Source: Bacillota bacterium
GTDB lineage: Bacteria > Bacillota > Clostridia > Lachnospirales > Lachnospiraceae
Length of the DNA: 64,000 nucleotides
Assembly (NCBI GenBank): GCA_023439505.1
Contig: JAEXNR010000007.1
Location: forward strand, 1-64,000
Direction: 5' to 3'
Shown: one piece after another, positions 15,948 through 24,694 of the stretch
How the letters are laid out: every line of letters begins with the position of its first letter
How positions within the stretch are numbered: position 1 is the stretch's first letter
The notes under the pieces: generated by a model
Database searches by the model: none
What the model was told of the DNA's origin: nothing
The model's input: only the letters and a program-made list of their open reading frames with translations
Position numbers and translations under genes: made by a program

Positions 15948-16913
15948 ATGTACGAGTGGCACAAGCAAATTCAAATCATCGTGGATGAAATAGACGAGTG
16001 TATCAGACATTATCATGATGAAGTATTAACATTGCGGCTTCTTTCCCGAAAATTAGGCTATTCTGAATTTCATACCTCCAGAAAATTCAAGGAGATATCG
16101 GGTATGCAGCTCAGGGAATATCTACGGCTTAGAAAGCTTGCCTTTGCTCTAAAAGAGGTTCGGGATAGTGAAAGAAGCCTTTTGGATATTGCGTTTGATT
16201 ATGGTTTTTCATCCCACGAAGCATTTACAAGAGCTTTTAAGGGAACCTATGGCGTAACGCCAAGTGAGTACCGCAAAAAACCTGTGCCTGTCGTGCTTCG
16301 TACAAAAATCAACCCTTTCGACCGCTACTTTTTAGGATTCGGAGAGATTGGCATGGTAAAATCAACAGATGATGTTAAAATTTATTTCGTAACCATTCCG
16401 GCACACAAATTTCTGCACATTAAAAATTATGAAAGCAACGGGTATTGGGATTTTTGGCAAAAGCAGAGCCAGATTCCGGAACAGGATTGCGAAACGATCT
16501 GCGGTTTGCTGGAAAGCATCAAGGGAAAGTTGGATGATGACGGAGGGAGTGATGCAAACAGCGGCAGCGGCCAGCTTATGGCGTATATCAGTGATCCGGA
16601 GGGCAGGCTCTGCGATTGGGGATTTCCACGTACAGAGTGCTATGGAGTACGTCTGCCTGCTGATTATCAGGGCGAAGCACCTTCGCAAATGTTGATGATA
16701 GATATTCCCGAAGCAGAGTACGTCGTTTTTGAACATGGGCCGTTCAATTATGAACAGGAAAACCATAACGTGGAAGAAAAAATAGAAACTGCCATGTCAA
16801 CTTTTGAGTCTACAGGTACAGGGTATGACTTTGACACATCTCCCGGTAAAATCATCTATATGTATCATGATCCGGAACGTTATTTTAAGTATGTCAGACC
16901 AATACGCAAATAA
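15948..16913 (+). CDS. AraC family regulator with GyrI-like effector domain
   Basis: A 321-residue protein with an N-terminal AraC-type double helix-turn-helix (residues about 10-105, ending GVTPSEYRK) and a C-terminal GyrI-like/SOUL-type small-molecule binding domain (about 140-321). This order, DNA-binding domain first, is the Rob/BltR-like multidrug-sensing arrangement. The ATG has GAGGTGA eight bases upstream; a GTG 12 bases earlier lies inside that site. A target gene is not obvious, since a terminator follows. Confidence 0.88.
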   Translation: MYEWHKQIQIIVDEIDECIRHYHDEVLTLRLLSRKLGYSEFHTSRKFKEISGMQLREYLRLRKLAFALKEVRDSERSLLDIAFDYGFSSHEAFTRAFKGTYGVTPSEYRKKPVPVVLRTKINPFDRYFLGFGEIGMVKSTDDVKIYFVTIPAHKFLHIKNYESNGYWDFWQKQSQIPEQDCETICGLLESIKGKLDDDGGSDANSGSGQLMAYISDPEGRLCDWGFPRTECYGVRLPADYQGEAPSQMLMIDIPEAEYVVFEHGPFNYEQENHNVEEKIETAMSTFESTGTGYDFDTSPGKIIYMYHDPERYFKYVRPIRK

Positions 16914-16935
16914 ATCAAATTGACGGATTATTAGT

Positions 16936-16974
16936 GAAAAGAGCGATCACAACAGTTGTCGTTCTTTTCTTTTA
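16936..16974 (+). terminator. Terminator after the AraC/GyrI gene
   Basis: GAAAAGAGCGA (16936-16946) pairs with TCGTTCTTTTC (16959-16969), one G-T pair, followed by TTTT. Confidence 0.75.
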
Positions 16975-17021
16975 CCCGTAGGAGTTCCCAGCATTTTAAT
17001 GCCAGAAGTCCCCTTTATTTA

Positions 17022-17204
17022 TAGCCCACCCCCCAGACTAAAAACCTGTCCCGCATTCATTGATAAAAGGTCAATAATTTCAAATTTCTTCTTTGTAAGT
17101 GAAATGTAATATCCAGCAAAATTATATCCGGGTTATGTGCAACCTTTTGCAGTGCTTCCGTTCCGGCCCTTTTCATCGTCTACCAATAACACTTTCTTAT
17201 TCAT
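17022..17204 (-). pseudogene. Remnant of an OmpR-family response regulator
   Basis: Read on the minus strand from the ATG at 17204 (ribosome site AGAGGT upstream), the first codons give MNKKVLLVDDEK, the start of a receiver domain. A frame change then gives EALQKVAHNPDIILLDI, which contains the phosphoacceptor Asp block, and another frame gives ISLTKKKFEIIDLLSMNAGQ VFS, the start of an OmpR-type winged helix. About three quarters of a normal 230-residue regulator is missing, so two internal deletions are implied. No histidine kinase remains. The remaining bases of the 392-base gap (16975-17021, 17205-17305) hold only its old promoter region. Confidence 0.75.
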
Positions 17205-17246
17205 ATGCAAACCTCTTTTCGCAGAATGTATTTATTATTTCAATAA

Positions 17247-17268
17247 AATCTCAAGATTTTCTCAAGAT
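17247..17268 (-). promoter_or_regulatory. Tandem 11-base direct repeats, probable binding site of the lost response regulator
   Basis: On the minus strand ATCTTGAGAAA is followed immediately by ATCTTGAGATT. Two 11-base direct repeats, one helical turn apart, are the usual site of an OmpR/PhoP-type regulator, and they lie about 45 bases upstream of its remnant start codon. Confidence 0.55.
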
Positions 17269-17305
17269 CGTTCTTCCCCGGACATTTCTGATACTCCGTA
17301 ACAAC

Positions 17306-18031
17306 CTAATGATCAAAGTTACTCATTTCTACTTGCCTGCATAGATGATAAAGCGCTGACATTCCCTTGATCTGAGCCTTGTTCACGTTATTCAAATAGT
17401 GCTCGGTGTCATTTGCCATGGCAATGATTTTATTTCTGTCATTATAATCAAACCGCTTCAAGTCCTCACGTATCCGTTCAATTGAGTGCTTTTGATGAGC
17501 GGCGTAAACAGAGAACTTTAATGCATATATCGTCAGAATTAGTTTGATATGTTCAGGAGTAAACAAACGGTAATTATTTTCTTTAGAGCGCTGAACAGAA
17601 ATAAGGCCAACCTTATCCCAATATCGAATCGTGGTAGTTGGAACTCCCGTTTCCTGACTGATATCATTGATCGTCAGTTTCCTGGGCCCCACGAGAATCT
17701 TCTCGTTATTCTTATGAAGGAGGGTCTTCACTATTTTTTCAGCGATTATCTTTTCTCCATGCAAGTCTGCCTGTGCTTTGTTCACTATCCATAACGCTTC
17801 ATCTGTTTTTCTTTCCATGACTGATTTAAAAATTTGTGAAATTTCTTTCGTGGAAAAGGCCGATAGCATGTTTCTTGCGCAAGTAAGATATGCGACATGC
17901 TCATCGGTATATGATCGATATCCGGTCACGGAGCGTGGTACAGGCGGGGTAAGTCCAAATTCTTCATATTTTCTTAGTGTGGTGGTGCTGATGCCAAGTT
18001 TACGGGCGATATCTACCGGACGCATTGCCAT
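17306..18031 (-). CDS. MerR family regulator with two helix-turn-helix domains
   Basis: A 241-residue protein with two MerR-type DNA-binding domains: residues 4-50 (DIARKLGISTTTLRKYEEFG) and about 118-165 (INDISQETGVPTTTIRYWDK). Most MerR proteins have only one and dimerise, so this one may bind DNA with both copies. The C-terminal helical part has no obvious ligand site. GGAGGG lies six bases before the ATG. It is divergent from the UvrA-like ATPase and probably controls it; both promoters lie in the 164 bases between. Confidence 0.85.
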   Translation of the reverse strand: MAMRPVDIARKLGISTTTLRKYEEFGLTPPVPRSVTGYRSYTDEHVAYLTCARNMLSAFSTKEISQIFKSVMERKTDEALWIVNKAQADLHGEKIIAEKIVKTLLHKNNEKILVGPRKLTINDISQETGVPTTTIRYWDKVGLISVQRSKENNYRLFTPEHIKLILTIYALKFSVYAAHQKHSIERIREDLKRFDYNDRNKIIAMANDTEHYLNNVNKAQIKGMSALYHLCRQVEMSNFDH

Positions 18032-18060
18032 TTCATTCCCTCCAAAATCAAGATATATAC

Positions 18061-18089
18061 ATTATACTATAGGTATAAACTTTTCACAA
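18061..18089 (-). promoter_or_regulatory. Promoter of the MerR gene with a dyad in the spacer
   Basis: On the minus strand TTGTGA (18089-18084), 17 bases, TATAAT (18066-18061). TATAC/GTATA (18063-18067, 18073-18077) is an inverted repeat over the -10 and spacer, a likely autoregulatory site. Confidence 0.6.
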
Positions 18090-18127
18090 TAAAACGGCTT
18101 ATTTAAATGGATTGTAACGATATAAAG

Positions 18128-18155
18128 TTTACTTATTGCATTAATGTTATATAAT
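18128..18155 (+). promoter_or_regulatory. Promoter of the UvrA-like gene
   Basis: TTTACT (18128-18133), 16 bases, TATAAT (18150-18155). Confidence 0.5.
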
Positions 18156-18195
18156 AAAGATATATAACTATTCAGAAGTTATGGGAGGTTTAGGT

Positions 18196-20655
18196 ATGTC
18201 TAATATTATCATTCGTGGGGCCAGACAAGGAAATTTAAAAGATATTTCACTTGAGATACCCCGTGAAAAGTTGATCGTTTTTACAGGACTATCAGGTTGC
18301 GGCAAATCAACATTGGTGGTTGATGTTATTTTTCAGGAATGCCAAAGGCAGTATTTGGAGGCATTGGGCCTTCAGGGGATCAATAAGCCAAAAATCGATT
18401 GTATCCAAAACGTGTCACCTGCAATAATTATTACGCAAACGCAAGCAAATAAAAACCCGCGCTCGACCGTCGGAACACTTACCGACATTTATACCGACCT
18501 GCGAATGGTTTATGAAAAGCTGGGGGTAAGGACTTGTCCTCATTGCCACGAAATGATATCAGCAGCAGAATGTATCGAAGAACTTGAAAAAGCGGATGGA
18601 GATTTTACAGTATTTATGTATTGCAGCCAGTGTAATTACAGGATGGAGAAACTGACCCGAACACAGTTCTCCTATAATACAAGAGAAGGCGCTTGCAAAA
18701 CCTGTGAGGGATTGGGAAAGATTCTTACGGTCAATAAGGAAAATGTAGTGCACGAATCTCTATCATTGGAAAATGGTGCGGTTGATTTTTGGGAACAAAG
18801 ATATAAAGAGTATCAGATTACTTCACTTTACAATGCCTTCCGGCACTATCAGATTGCGATTGAAAGTAATATCCCGGTGAAGAATTTCAGTAATATTCAA
18901 AAATCCATTCTCTATCATGGCGTTGACAATGATGACGTAAAAAGAGCATTTCCCGGAGTCCAACCTCCAAAGACCGTTGCTGCCGGTAGATTTGAGGGTA
19001 TATTGCCAACCCTTTGGCGGCGAATGACGGAAAAGGGTGGAGATGCCGGGCAACTAAATCAGTATTTTGACTTTCAGGTTTGCCCGGATTGTATGGGAGA
19101 ACGGCTGGGGGAATTAAGCCGCAGCACGACGGTAAATGGAACACGTCTGCCAAAACTGTCTATGCTCTCTTTGGAAGAATTGTATGGATGGTTGCAAACG
19201 CTTCAAAACGCGTTGAGTAAGTCTGAACGCAGCCTTATAGAAGTCTATTTACTGGATTTAAAAACAAAAATACAAAGAATTTTAAATGTGGGGCTGGGTT
19301 ATCTTTCCCTTGACCGCCAGACCATTACCCTATCAGGCGGGGAGTTGCAAAGGGTGAAAATGGCTGCGACTCTCGATTCAGATTTGACAGGAATTATTTA
19401 TATCATGGATGAGCCAACGATTGGTCTTCACCCCAAAGATACCGAGGGAATGATAGCTATACTCAAAAAGTTACGTGATATGGGCAATACCGTTATCGTG
19501 ATAGAGCATGATCCGGACATAATGGCTCAAGCTGATGTAATCGTAGACATCGGTCCCGGCTCCGGAAAACATGGAGGTAAAATTATCGGTACAGGAACAT
19601 TAGAAGAAATTATGAGACAAGAGACATCTGTAACGGGAGCCTACCTGCGAAAAGCCAAGTTGGAAAAATTACAATTCAGAAAAGGAACCGGAGAAGTAAT
19701 CGAAATCAAAAAAGCGAATTTGAATAATTTAAAGAACGTTAATGTTAGTTTCCCGATCGGTTGTCTGGTTAGTGTTACCGGGGTATCTGGTTCCGGCAAA
19801 TCCACGCTGGTATTTGAAGTACTTTCTACAGCTAGAGATAAAAAGCAAGCCATAGACAATATGGTGTTTGGTACAGAACAGTTTGACCAGATTGTCACCA
19901 TAGAACAGGCTGCAATTACGAAAATGAGACGTTCAAATGTCGCTACCTATTCCGATGTATACACCGAGATCAGAACCATCTTTGGAGGTCTTCAAGAAGC
20001 CAAAGACAAAGGATTATCCTCTAAGCATTTTTCCTTCAACACACAGGGAGGACGCTGTGAAAATTGCGAGGGATTAGGATATGTCACCAGTAATATGCTG
20101 TTTTTCAAAGACATTGAGATTGCCTGCCCGGTTTGTGGTGGAAAACAGTTTAATAATGATGTGCTATCCGTAAAGTTTAATGGCCACTCAATAAAAGAAA
20201 TTTTACAAATGTCTGTCGAGGAGGCATATTCTGTATTTTTCAAGTATCCTAAAATCGAACGGATTTTAAAGCTGCTTACGGATGTGGGATTAGGTTATTT
20301 GGAACTTGGACAAACATTAACAACACTGTCAGGTGGAGAAGGGCAGCGCTTAAAATTAGCCAAAGAACTGATCAACAATCATGGTAAGCATAGTCTATAT
20401 CTAATGGATGAACCTACAACCGGATTGCATCCGGTAGACGTTGAGAACTTTCTTACCCTTTTGAATCGGATGGTGGATTCCGGGAATACAGTCATTGTCG
20501 TAGAACATAATAAGCAGATTATCAAAGCTTCCGACTGGATCGTAGACCTTGGTCCCGAAGGAGGTGACAATGGAGGACAAGTGGTATTTGAAGGAACCCC
20601 GGGTCATTTAAGCGACTGTAAACAATCTGTAACAGCGGAGTATTTGGCATTATAG
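18196..20655 (+). CDS. UvrA-like ABC ATPase (drug-resistance type excinuclease subunit)
   Basis: An 819-residue protein with two ABC ATPase halves (Walker A GLSGCGKST at 31-39 and GVSGSGKST in the second half; signatures LSGGELQR and LSGGEGQR) and UvrA zinc-finger motifs (CPHC/CSQC, CENCEGLGYV, CPVCGG). True UvrA is about 940 residues; this shorter form is typical of UvrA-like proteins that protect against DNA-binding drugs in antibiotic producers and Firmicutes, which are often paired with a MerR regulator as here. The start is the ATG with GGGAGG seven bases upstream. Binding of UvrB is doubtful. Confidence 0.85.
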   Translation: MSNIIIRGARQGNLKDISLEIPREKLIVFTGLSGCGKSTLVVDVIFQECQRQYLEALGLQGINKPKIDCIQNVSPAIIITQTQANKNPRSTVGTLTDIYTDLRMVYEKLGVRTCPHCHEMISAAECIEELEKADGDFTVFMYCSQCNYRMEKLTRTQFSYNTREGACKTCEGLGKILTVNKENVVHESLSLENGAVDFWEQRYKEYQITSLYNAFRHYQIAIESNIPVKNFSNIQKSILYHGVDNDDVKRAFPGVQPPKTVAAGRFEGILPTLWRRMTEKGGDAGQLNQYFDFQVCPDCMGERLGELSRSTTVNGTRLPKLSMLSLEELYGWLQTLQNALSKSERSLIEVYLLDLKTKIQRILNVGLGYLSLDRQTITLSGGELQRVKMAATLDSDLTGIIYIMDEPTIGLHPKDTEGMIAILKKLRDMGNTVIVIEHDPDIMAQADVIVDIGPGSGKHGGKIIGTGTLEEIMRQETSVTGAYLRKAKLEKLQFRKGTGEVIEIKKANLNNLKNVNVSFPIGCLVSVTGVSGSGKSTLVFEVLSTARDKKQAIDNMVFGTEQFDQIVTIEQAAITKMRRSNVATYSDVYTEIRTIFGGLQEAKDKGLSSKHFSFNTQGGRCENCEGLGYVTSNMLFFKDIEIACPVCGGKQFNNDVLSVKFNGHSIKEILQMSVEEAYSVFFKYPKIERILKLLTDVGLGYLELGQTLTTLSGGEGQRLKLAKELINNHGKHSLYLMDEPTTGLHPVDVENFLTLLNRMVDSGNTVIVVEHNKQIIKASDWIVDLGPEGGDNGGQVVFEGTPGHLSDCKQSVTAEYLAL

Positions 20656-20700
20656 GGGTGTCGCTGATAGGAGAAAGAAGTAATGCATTATCGCTTCCTG

Positions 20701-21684
20701 CTATACCTCATTGGTGCTTTTTTCAAAAGATATTTTTCTGTATTCTCCGGGTAATAAGCCGGTGCATAAACGGAATAAATGGGCAAAGCGACCGGCATTG
20801 GAATATCCGACAGTCTGTGCTACCTGCCCGATGCTCAGGGTTGTGGCGGAGAGCAAATGCTCCGCCTGACTCATGCGTCGTTGCTGGATATATTCCGTAA
20901 TTGTGCAGTTGTGATAAAGCTTGAAGCTTGATTTTAACTTTGTTGTTCCCATACAGCCAATCCTTGAAAGGCGCTCCAAAGGCAAATCAAACGCAAAATG
21001 ATCATTTATGTAGGATGTGACTGTTTCCAGCTGCCGTAAATCTTGTGATGAAAGGTTATAGGAGGATTTTGACCTGCTCTTTTTTTGCCGTTCAACAACC
21101 AGGGCCACAGCTTCGGCTACCTTGGCCTCATAGAAGAGATTTGCAGAAAATCCTTCTTTCCGATAATTTTTCACCTGAGATAAAAGTTTAACCATTTCAG
21201 GAAAATCAGTCGTCTGGTCTACACAGAGAAAGGCATCGTGTGGATTGGAATATTCACCAGGGTACTGCCTTTTCAAATAATCTTCATAATAAGCCGGCAT
21301 AATTTCAATGCCGATGCATCGGACAGGAATTTTCTTGTGTACTAAGATCTTATAAGGCGAATCCCCGCCGATTACACTTTTTACGCAACCTGCCGTTAAC
21401 CTACGGTAAGGAGTCAGTTCTTCACCGGAAACAGAATCATATTGTGTGATGCTTAGACATTCCGGGAGATTAAATTCCAGAAATGAATCCTCATGAAAAT
21501 AAAAATCATGTATTTTGATATCGAAAAGGTCCTTTTGACCATAGATCCAGTAATAGCCTTCCCCTATTTCTTTTGATAATTTCCAACATAATCCCGCCGG
21601 CCCAAATCGGTCATCACCCGGCATAAAGGTAAACCCGTTAGCAATCAGTAACGGTGTGTAAAAATCTTGAATTATATCATGCAA
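20701..21684 (-). CDS. AraC family regulator (PchR/YbtA-like)
   Basis: A 327-residue regulator whose C-terminal double helix-turn-helix (about residues 225-320, ending FRLCTGLLPGEYRK) resembles PchR and YbtA, activators of siderophore genes; the N-terminal sensor (1-200) is not recognised. TTG start with GGAGGGG upstream; no in-frame ATG fits. It is divergent from the ECF/ABC transporter genes and presumably activates them. The inverted repeat upstream of its own -10 suggests autoregulation. Confidence 0.85.
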   Translation of the reverse strand: MHDIIQDFYTPLLIANGFTFMPGDDRFGPAGLCWKLSKEIGEGYYWIYGQKDLFDIKIHDFYFHEDSFLEFNLPECLSITQYDSVSGEELTPYRRLTAGCVKSVIGGDSPYKILVHKKIPVRCIGIEIMPAYYEDYLKRQYPGEYSNPHDAFLCVDQTTDFPEMVKLLSQVKNYRKEGFSANLFYEAKVAEAVALVVERQKKSRSKSSYNLSSQDLRQLETVTSYINDHFAFDLPLERLSRIGCMGTTKLKSSFKLYHNCTITEYIQQRRMSQAEHLLSATTLSIGQVAQTVGYSNAGRFAHLFRLCTGLLPGEYRKISFEKSTNEV

Positions 21685-21719
21685 TTAAAAACCCCTCCAA
21701 TATCACGATCAGACGAAGA

Positions 21720-21748
21720 ATTATACGGTTAAGACGAATAGCGTCTTA
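21720..21748 (-). promoter_or_regulatory. Regulator site and -10 upstream of the AraC gene
   Basis: TAAGACG (21730-21736) and CGTCTTA (21742-21748) form a perfect 7-bp inverted repeat. On the minus strand a TATAAT (21725-21720) lies just downstream with no good -35, so the repeat occupies the -35 position, as expected for an activated or self-controlled gene. Confidence 0.45.
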
Positions 21749-21753
21749 TAAGA

Positions 21754-21783
21754 TTGACGTAAATATTCGAGATAAGGTATACT
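21754..21783 (+). promoter_or_regulatory. Promoter of the ECF/ABC transporter operon
   Basis: TTGACG (21754-21759), 18 bases, TATACT (21778-21783). Confidence 0.6.
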
Positions 21784-21793
21784 CTTTCATGAA

Positions 21794-21809
21794 GTTAGTC
21801 TTGACTAAC
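21794..21809 (+). promoter_or_regulatory. Palindromic operator at the transporter start site (DtxR/SloR-like)
   Basis: GTTAGTC-TT-GACTAAC, a perfect 7-bp dyad placed at about +4 to +19. Its form resembles the TTAACTTGACTTAA type of site used by streptococcal SloR/MtsR metal regulators (recalled), so metal-dependent repression is possible. Confidence 0.5.
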
Positions 21810-21878
21810 CAAATAATAGCACGTCTTTTTCGTCCTGTCAACATGAGGGCAGAAGCAAAAACAAGGAGGAAGTAAGTT

Positions 21879-22490
21879 ATGACGAAACAAGTAAATCTCA
21901 ACAAAAAGGGTTTGACGGTGAAGGATCTTGTAGCAACAGGTATATTTAGCGCAATATTCTTCGTGTTTACTATGATCGGGGGTGTTTTCTTTGCCGTAAA
22001 TCCGGTTCTCACATTTTATATGCCAATGGGAAGCGCACTTCTATGCGGTCCGGTATTTCTTTTATTAGTAGCCAAGGTACATAAACGCTGGAACATCACC
22101 ATCCTTGGCGTTATTCTGGGGATTATATGGTTTGTGACCGGGATGCACTGGGCGCTTTCCCTGGGTTATATCGGTATGAGTATCATCGCTGACATTGTAG
22201 CGGGACTAGGGCAGTACAAGAGTAAAAAATTAAATATACTGGCCTATATGTTGATGTCACTTGGCGGTGTGTTTACCTATGTTGTATTTTTTGTTGATCC
22301 CCAGGGTTGGACCGGTGCAATGCTTAAGAACGGCACTGAGCAGTCTTATATTGATGCGATGAGCACGGCAGCTCCGTCATGGCTGCCGGTCGTCATTATA
22401 CTTGGTACTCTGCTGGTTGCCGCATTCAGTGCATGGGTAGGCAGCAAAATGCTAAAAAACCAATTTGAAAAAGCAGGGATCACTGCATGA
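21879..22490 (+). CDS. ECF transporter S component, MptD/Trep_Strep family
   Basis: A 203-residue membrane protein with about five hydrophobic segments. LTVKDLVATGIFSAIFFVF at the start and the ALSLGYIGMSIIADIVAGLG region match the Trep_Strep (MptD-type) putative S components. Substrates of this family are not settled. AAGGAGGAAG precedes the ATG. Its stop overlaps the start of the T component, showing translational coupling. With the following genes it forms a complete importer set. Confidence 0.82.
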   Translation: MTKQVNLNKKGLTVKDLVATGIFSAIFFVFTMIGGVFFAVNPVLTFYMPMGSALLCGPVFLLLVAKVHKRWNITILGVILGIIWFVTGMHWALSLGYIGMSIIADIVAGLGQYKSKKLNILAYMLMSLGGVFTYVVFFVDPQGWTGAMLKNGTEQSYIDAMSTAAPSWLPVVIILGTLLVAAFSAWVGSKMLKNQFEKAGITA

Positions 22491-23209
22491 GCGCCGGTTA
22501 CCAGAAAAAGGGGCTTTGGCTTGATCCGAGAACAAAAATACTGCTGCTTTTATTTTCTGTGCTTTCTGCCATGTTTGCACCCTCTCTTAGCTATGAGCTT
22601 TGGCTTGTAGGAATGATTTGTATTTTTGGGGTAATATGCGGGAAATGGAAGTACAGTTTAAAAGGCATCGCCTTTTATCTGTTAATTTATCTTTTTACCA
22701 TATGGACAATGAAGAACATGACAGGAAGTCTAAGAGCAATGTTTATTGCTTTTCTTGGGTTGTTTCATAAAGTATATCCATGCGGGATATTGTCCGGAAT
22801 TGTCCTTTCTACTACCAGGGTCAGCGAATTTATATCCGCTATGAATCGAATACATGCGCCGAAAAAGCTAGTAATCCCGCTGGCGGTCATGCTGCGTTAT
22901 ATTCCAACAATTCGAGAAGATTGGCGCTATATTAAAGATGCTATGAGAATGCGTGATGTGTCACCCACCATAAAAGGGCTTATCACCAATCCCGGAATGA
23001 TCGTTAACTGCATTTACGTCCCGTTGATGGTGGCAGCCTCAAAAGCTGCTGATGAGCTTTCCATAGCTTCGATTACCCGTGGAATTGAAAACCCGAAGCC
23101 GCGTACTTGCCTGGTTCAAATCAGATTTGGTGTGGCGGACGCGGTTGTGGCGCTCTGTTTTCTTTCCATTTTTCTTAGAGGGCTATACTTGAAAGGAGGA
23201 ATCGTTTAG
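22487..23209 (+). CDS. ECF transporter T component (transmembrane, CbiQ/EcfT-like)
   Basis: A 240-residue membrane protein with about four to five hydrophobic segments. The coupling-helix motifs of EcfT are visible as PTIREDWRYIKDAMRMR and the later AADELSIASITRGIE, which contact the ATPases. The ATG overlaps the TGA of the S component gene and the stop is followed at once by the ATPase gene. It links substrate binding to ATP hydrolysis at the membrane. Confidence 0.87.
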   Translation: MSAGYQKKGLWLDPRTKILLLLFSVLSAMFAPSLSYELWLVGMICIFGVICGKWKYSLKGIAFYLLIYLFTIWTMKNMTGSLRAMFIAFLGLFHKVYPCGILSGIVLSTTRVSEFISAMNRIHAPKKLVIPLAVMLRYIPTIREDWRYIKDAMRMRDVSPTIKGLITNPGMIVNCIYVPLMVAASKAADELSIASITRGIENPKPRTCLVQIRFGVADAVVALCFLSIFLRGLYLKGGIV

Positions 23210-24694
23210 ATGATTGAATTGAAAAATGTATCATTCTCCTATGATGGGCAGGGAGAAGGCAGTCTTCACCATATCAACCTGAAGATTGCGGACGGAGAAT
23301 GTGTTCTGTTTTGCGGAAGAAGCGGATGTGGAAAAACCACCGTTATCCGACTGATCAACGGTTTAATTCCCAACTTTTACCCCGGAAATATAGAGGGGGA
23401 AGTGTTAATGAATGGCCAGCCCGTTGAAGCAATCCCGATGTATCAGTTATCCAGCCGGGTTGGTTCGGTGTTTCAGAACCCTCGCACCCAGTTTTTTAAC
23501 GTGGATACCGACAGCGAAATAGCGTTTGGAATTGAAAATGAAGCACTTCCCCCGAATGAGCTATGGCAACGGGTCGAGAAGACCACAAAAGAGCTGCGGA
23601 TCGAAAAGCTGCGAGAGTGTAATATTTTCGAACTTTCCGGAGGTGAAAAGCAAAAAATTGCCTTTGCCTCTGTGTATGCAATGAATCCCGGCATTTACCT
23701 GCTGGATGAACCGTCTTCTAATCTGGATATGAAATCTGTTCTTGAGCTGCGAGAATATCTGCGGCTGATCAAGGAGCAGGGAAAAACGATTCTCATTGCG
23801 GAGCATCGCCTGTATTATCTTATGGATGTGGCAGACCGCATCATTTATTTGGAACAAGGGAAAGTTGCCGGTATTTATAACGCGGATGAATTCAGAAGGC
23901 TGACCGGCACGCAGCGCAGGCTGATGGGGCTGCGCTCAATTGATTTGCAGGACGAAAAGCCGGATTACCTGACTGTTTCTGCATCCTTTCCGATGCTGGA
24001 GTTAAAGGATGTAACACTTCGCTATAAAAAGAGCAGAATTCTGGAACATATCAACCTGAAAGCCGGGCAGGGGGAAGTAATTGGCGTAGTTGGACACAAT
24101 GGTGCTGGAAAAACCACATTCTCGAGAGCACTGTGCGGGCTTCATAAAGAGTGTGTGGGCACCTTTCTCTGGTGTGGAAAACCGCAAAACCGTAAGTTGC
24201 GGTTACAAACATCCTATCTGGTGATGCAGGATGTTAATTATGAGTTGTTCGCGGAAAGTGTTGAAGCAGAGTGCTCCTTTGGTATTAAAAATCCGGATCG
24301 TGGACTGGTCGAACATACAATGAAAAAATTGGGATTGATTCCTTTTCGGGAACAACACCCAAATACTTTGTCAGGTGGTCAGAAACAGCGGGTGGCTGTG
24401 TCGGTCAGTCTGATAGGAGGCAAGGAGTTGTTGATCTTTGATGAGCCTACCAGTGGCCTCGATTATAACAGTATGAGGCAGGTAGCAGGAATAATCAGGG
24501 AACTTGCTGCTTCGGGGAAAATAATTTTTGTTGTTACACATGACTATGAATTTGTCTGCCGGACCTGTACCCGTGTATTGCATTTTGCTGAAGGTGAAAT
24601 GCCGGACGACTTAGTAGTAAGTCCGGAAAATGAACTGCAGTTACAAGGGCTATTTGAAATCGGGCAACAAGAGGAGGAAGCGCGTTGCGTATAA
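23210..24694 (+). CDS. ECF-type ABC ATPase with two fused nucleotide-binding domains
   Basis: A 494-residue protein with two complete ABC ATPase domains: Walker A GRSGCGKTT (36-44) and GHNGAGKTT (about 298), signatures LSGGEKQK and LSGGQKQR, Walker B LLDEPSS and IFDEPTS. One polypeptide thus supplies both EcfA and EcfA-prime functions, as in YkoD-like proteins. Starts directly after the T component stop. Its last codons overlap the start of the following ABC exporter gene, so all five genes form one operon. Confidence 0.9.
   Translation: MIELKNVSFSYDGQGEGSLHHINLKIADGECVLFCGRSGCGKTTVIRLINGLIPNFYPGNIEGEVLMNGQPVEAIPMYQLSSRVGSVFQNPRTQFFNVDTDSEIAFGIENEALPPNELWQRVEKTTKELRIEKLRECNIFELSGGEKQKIAFASVYAMNPGIYLLDEPSSNLDMKSVLELREYLRLIKEQGKTILIAEHRLYYLMDVADRIIYLEQGKVAGIYNADEFRRLTGTQRRLMGLRSIDLQDEKPDYLTVSASFPMLELKDVTLRYKKSRILEHINLKAGQGEVIGVVGHNGAGKTTFSRALCGLHKECVGTFLWCGKPQNRKLRLQTSYLVMQDVNYELFAESVEAECSFGIKNPDRGLVEHTMKKLGLIPFREQHPNTLSGGQKQRVAVSVSLIGGKELLIFDEPTSGLDYNSMRQVAGIIRELAASGKIIFVVTHDYEFVCRTCTRVLHFAEGEMPDDLVVSPENELQLQGLFEIGQQEEEARCV

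Noticed and set aside
11166..18031. Integrated island at tRNA-Ser
   Set aside because: No integrase, no repeated tRNA 3' end and no transfer genes were found; composition alone is not enough.
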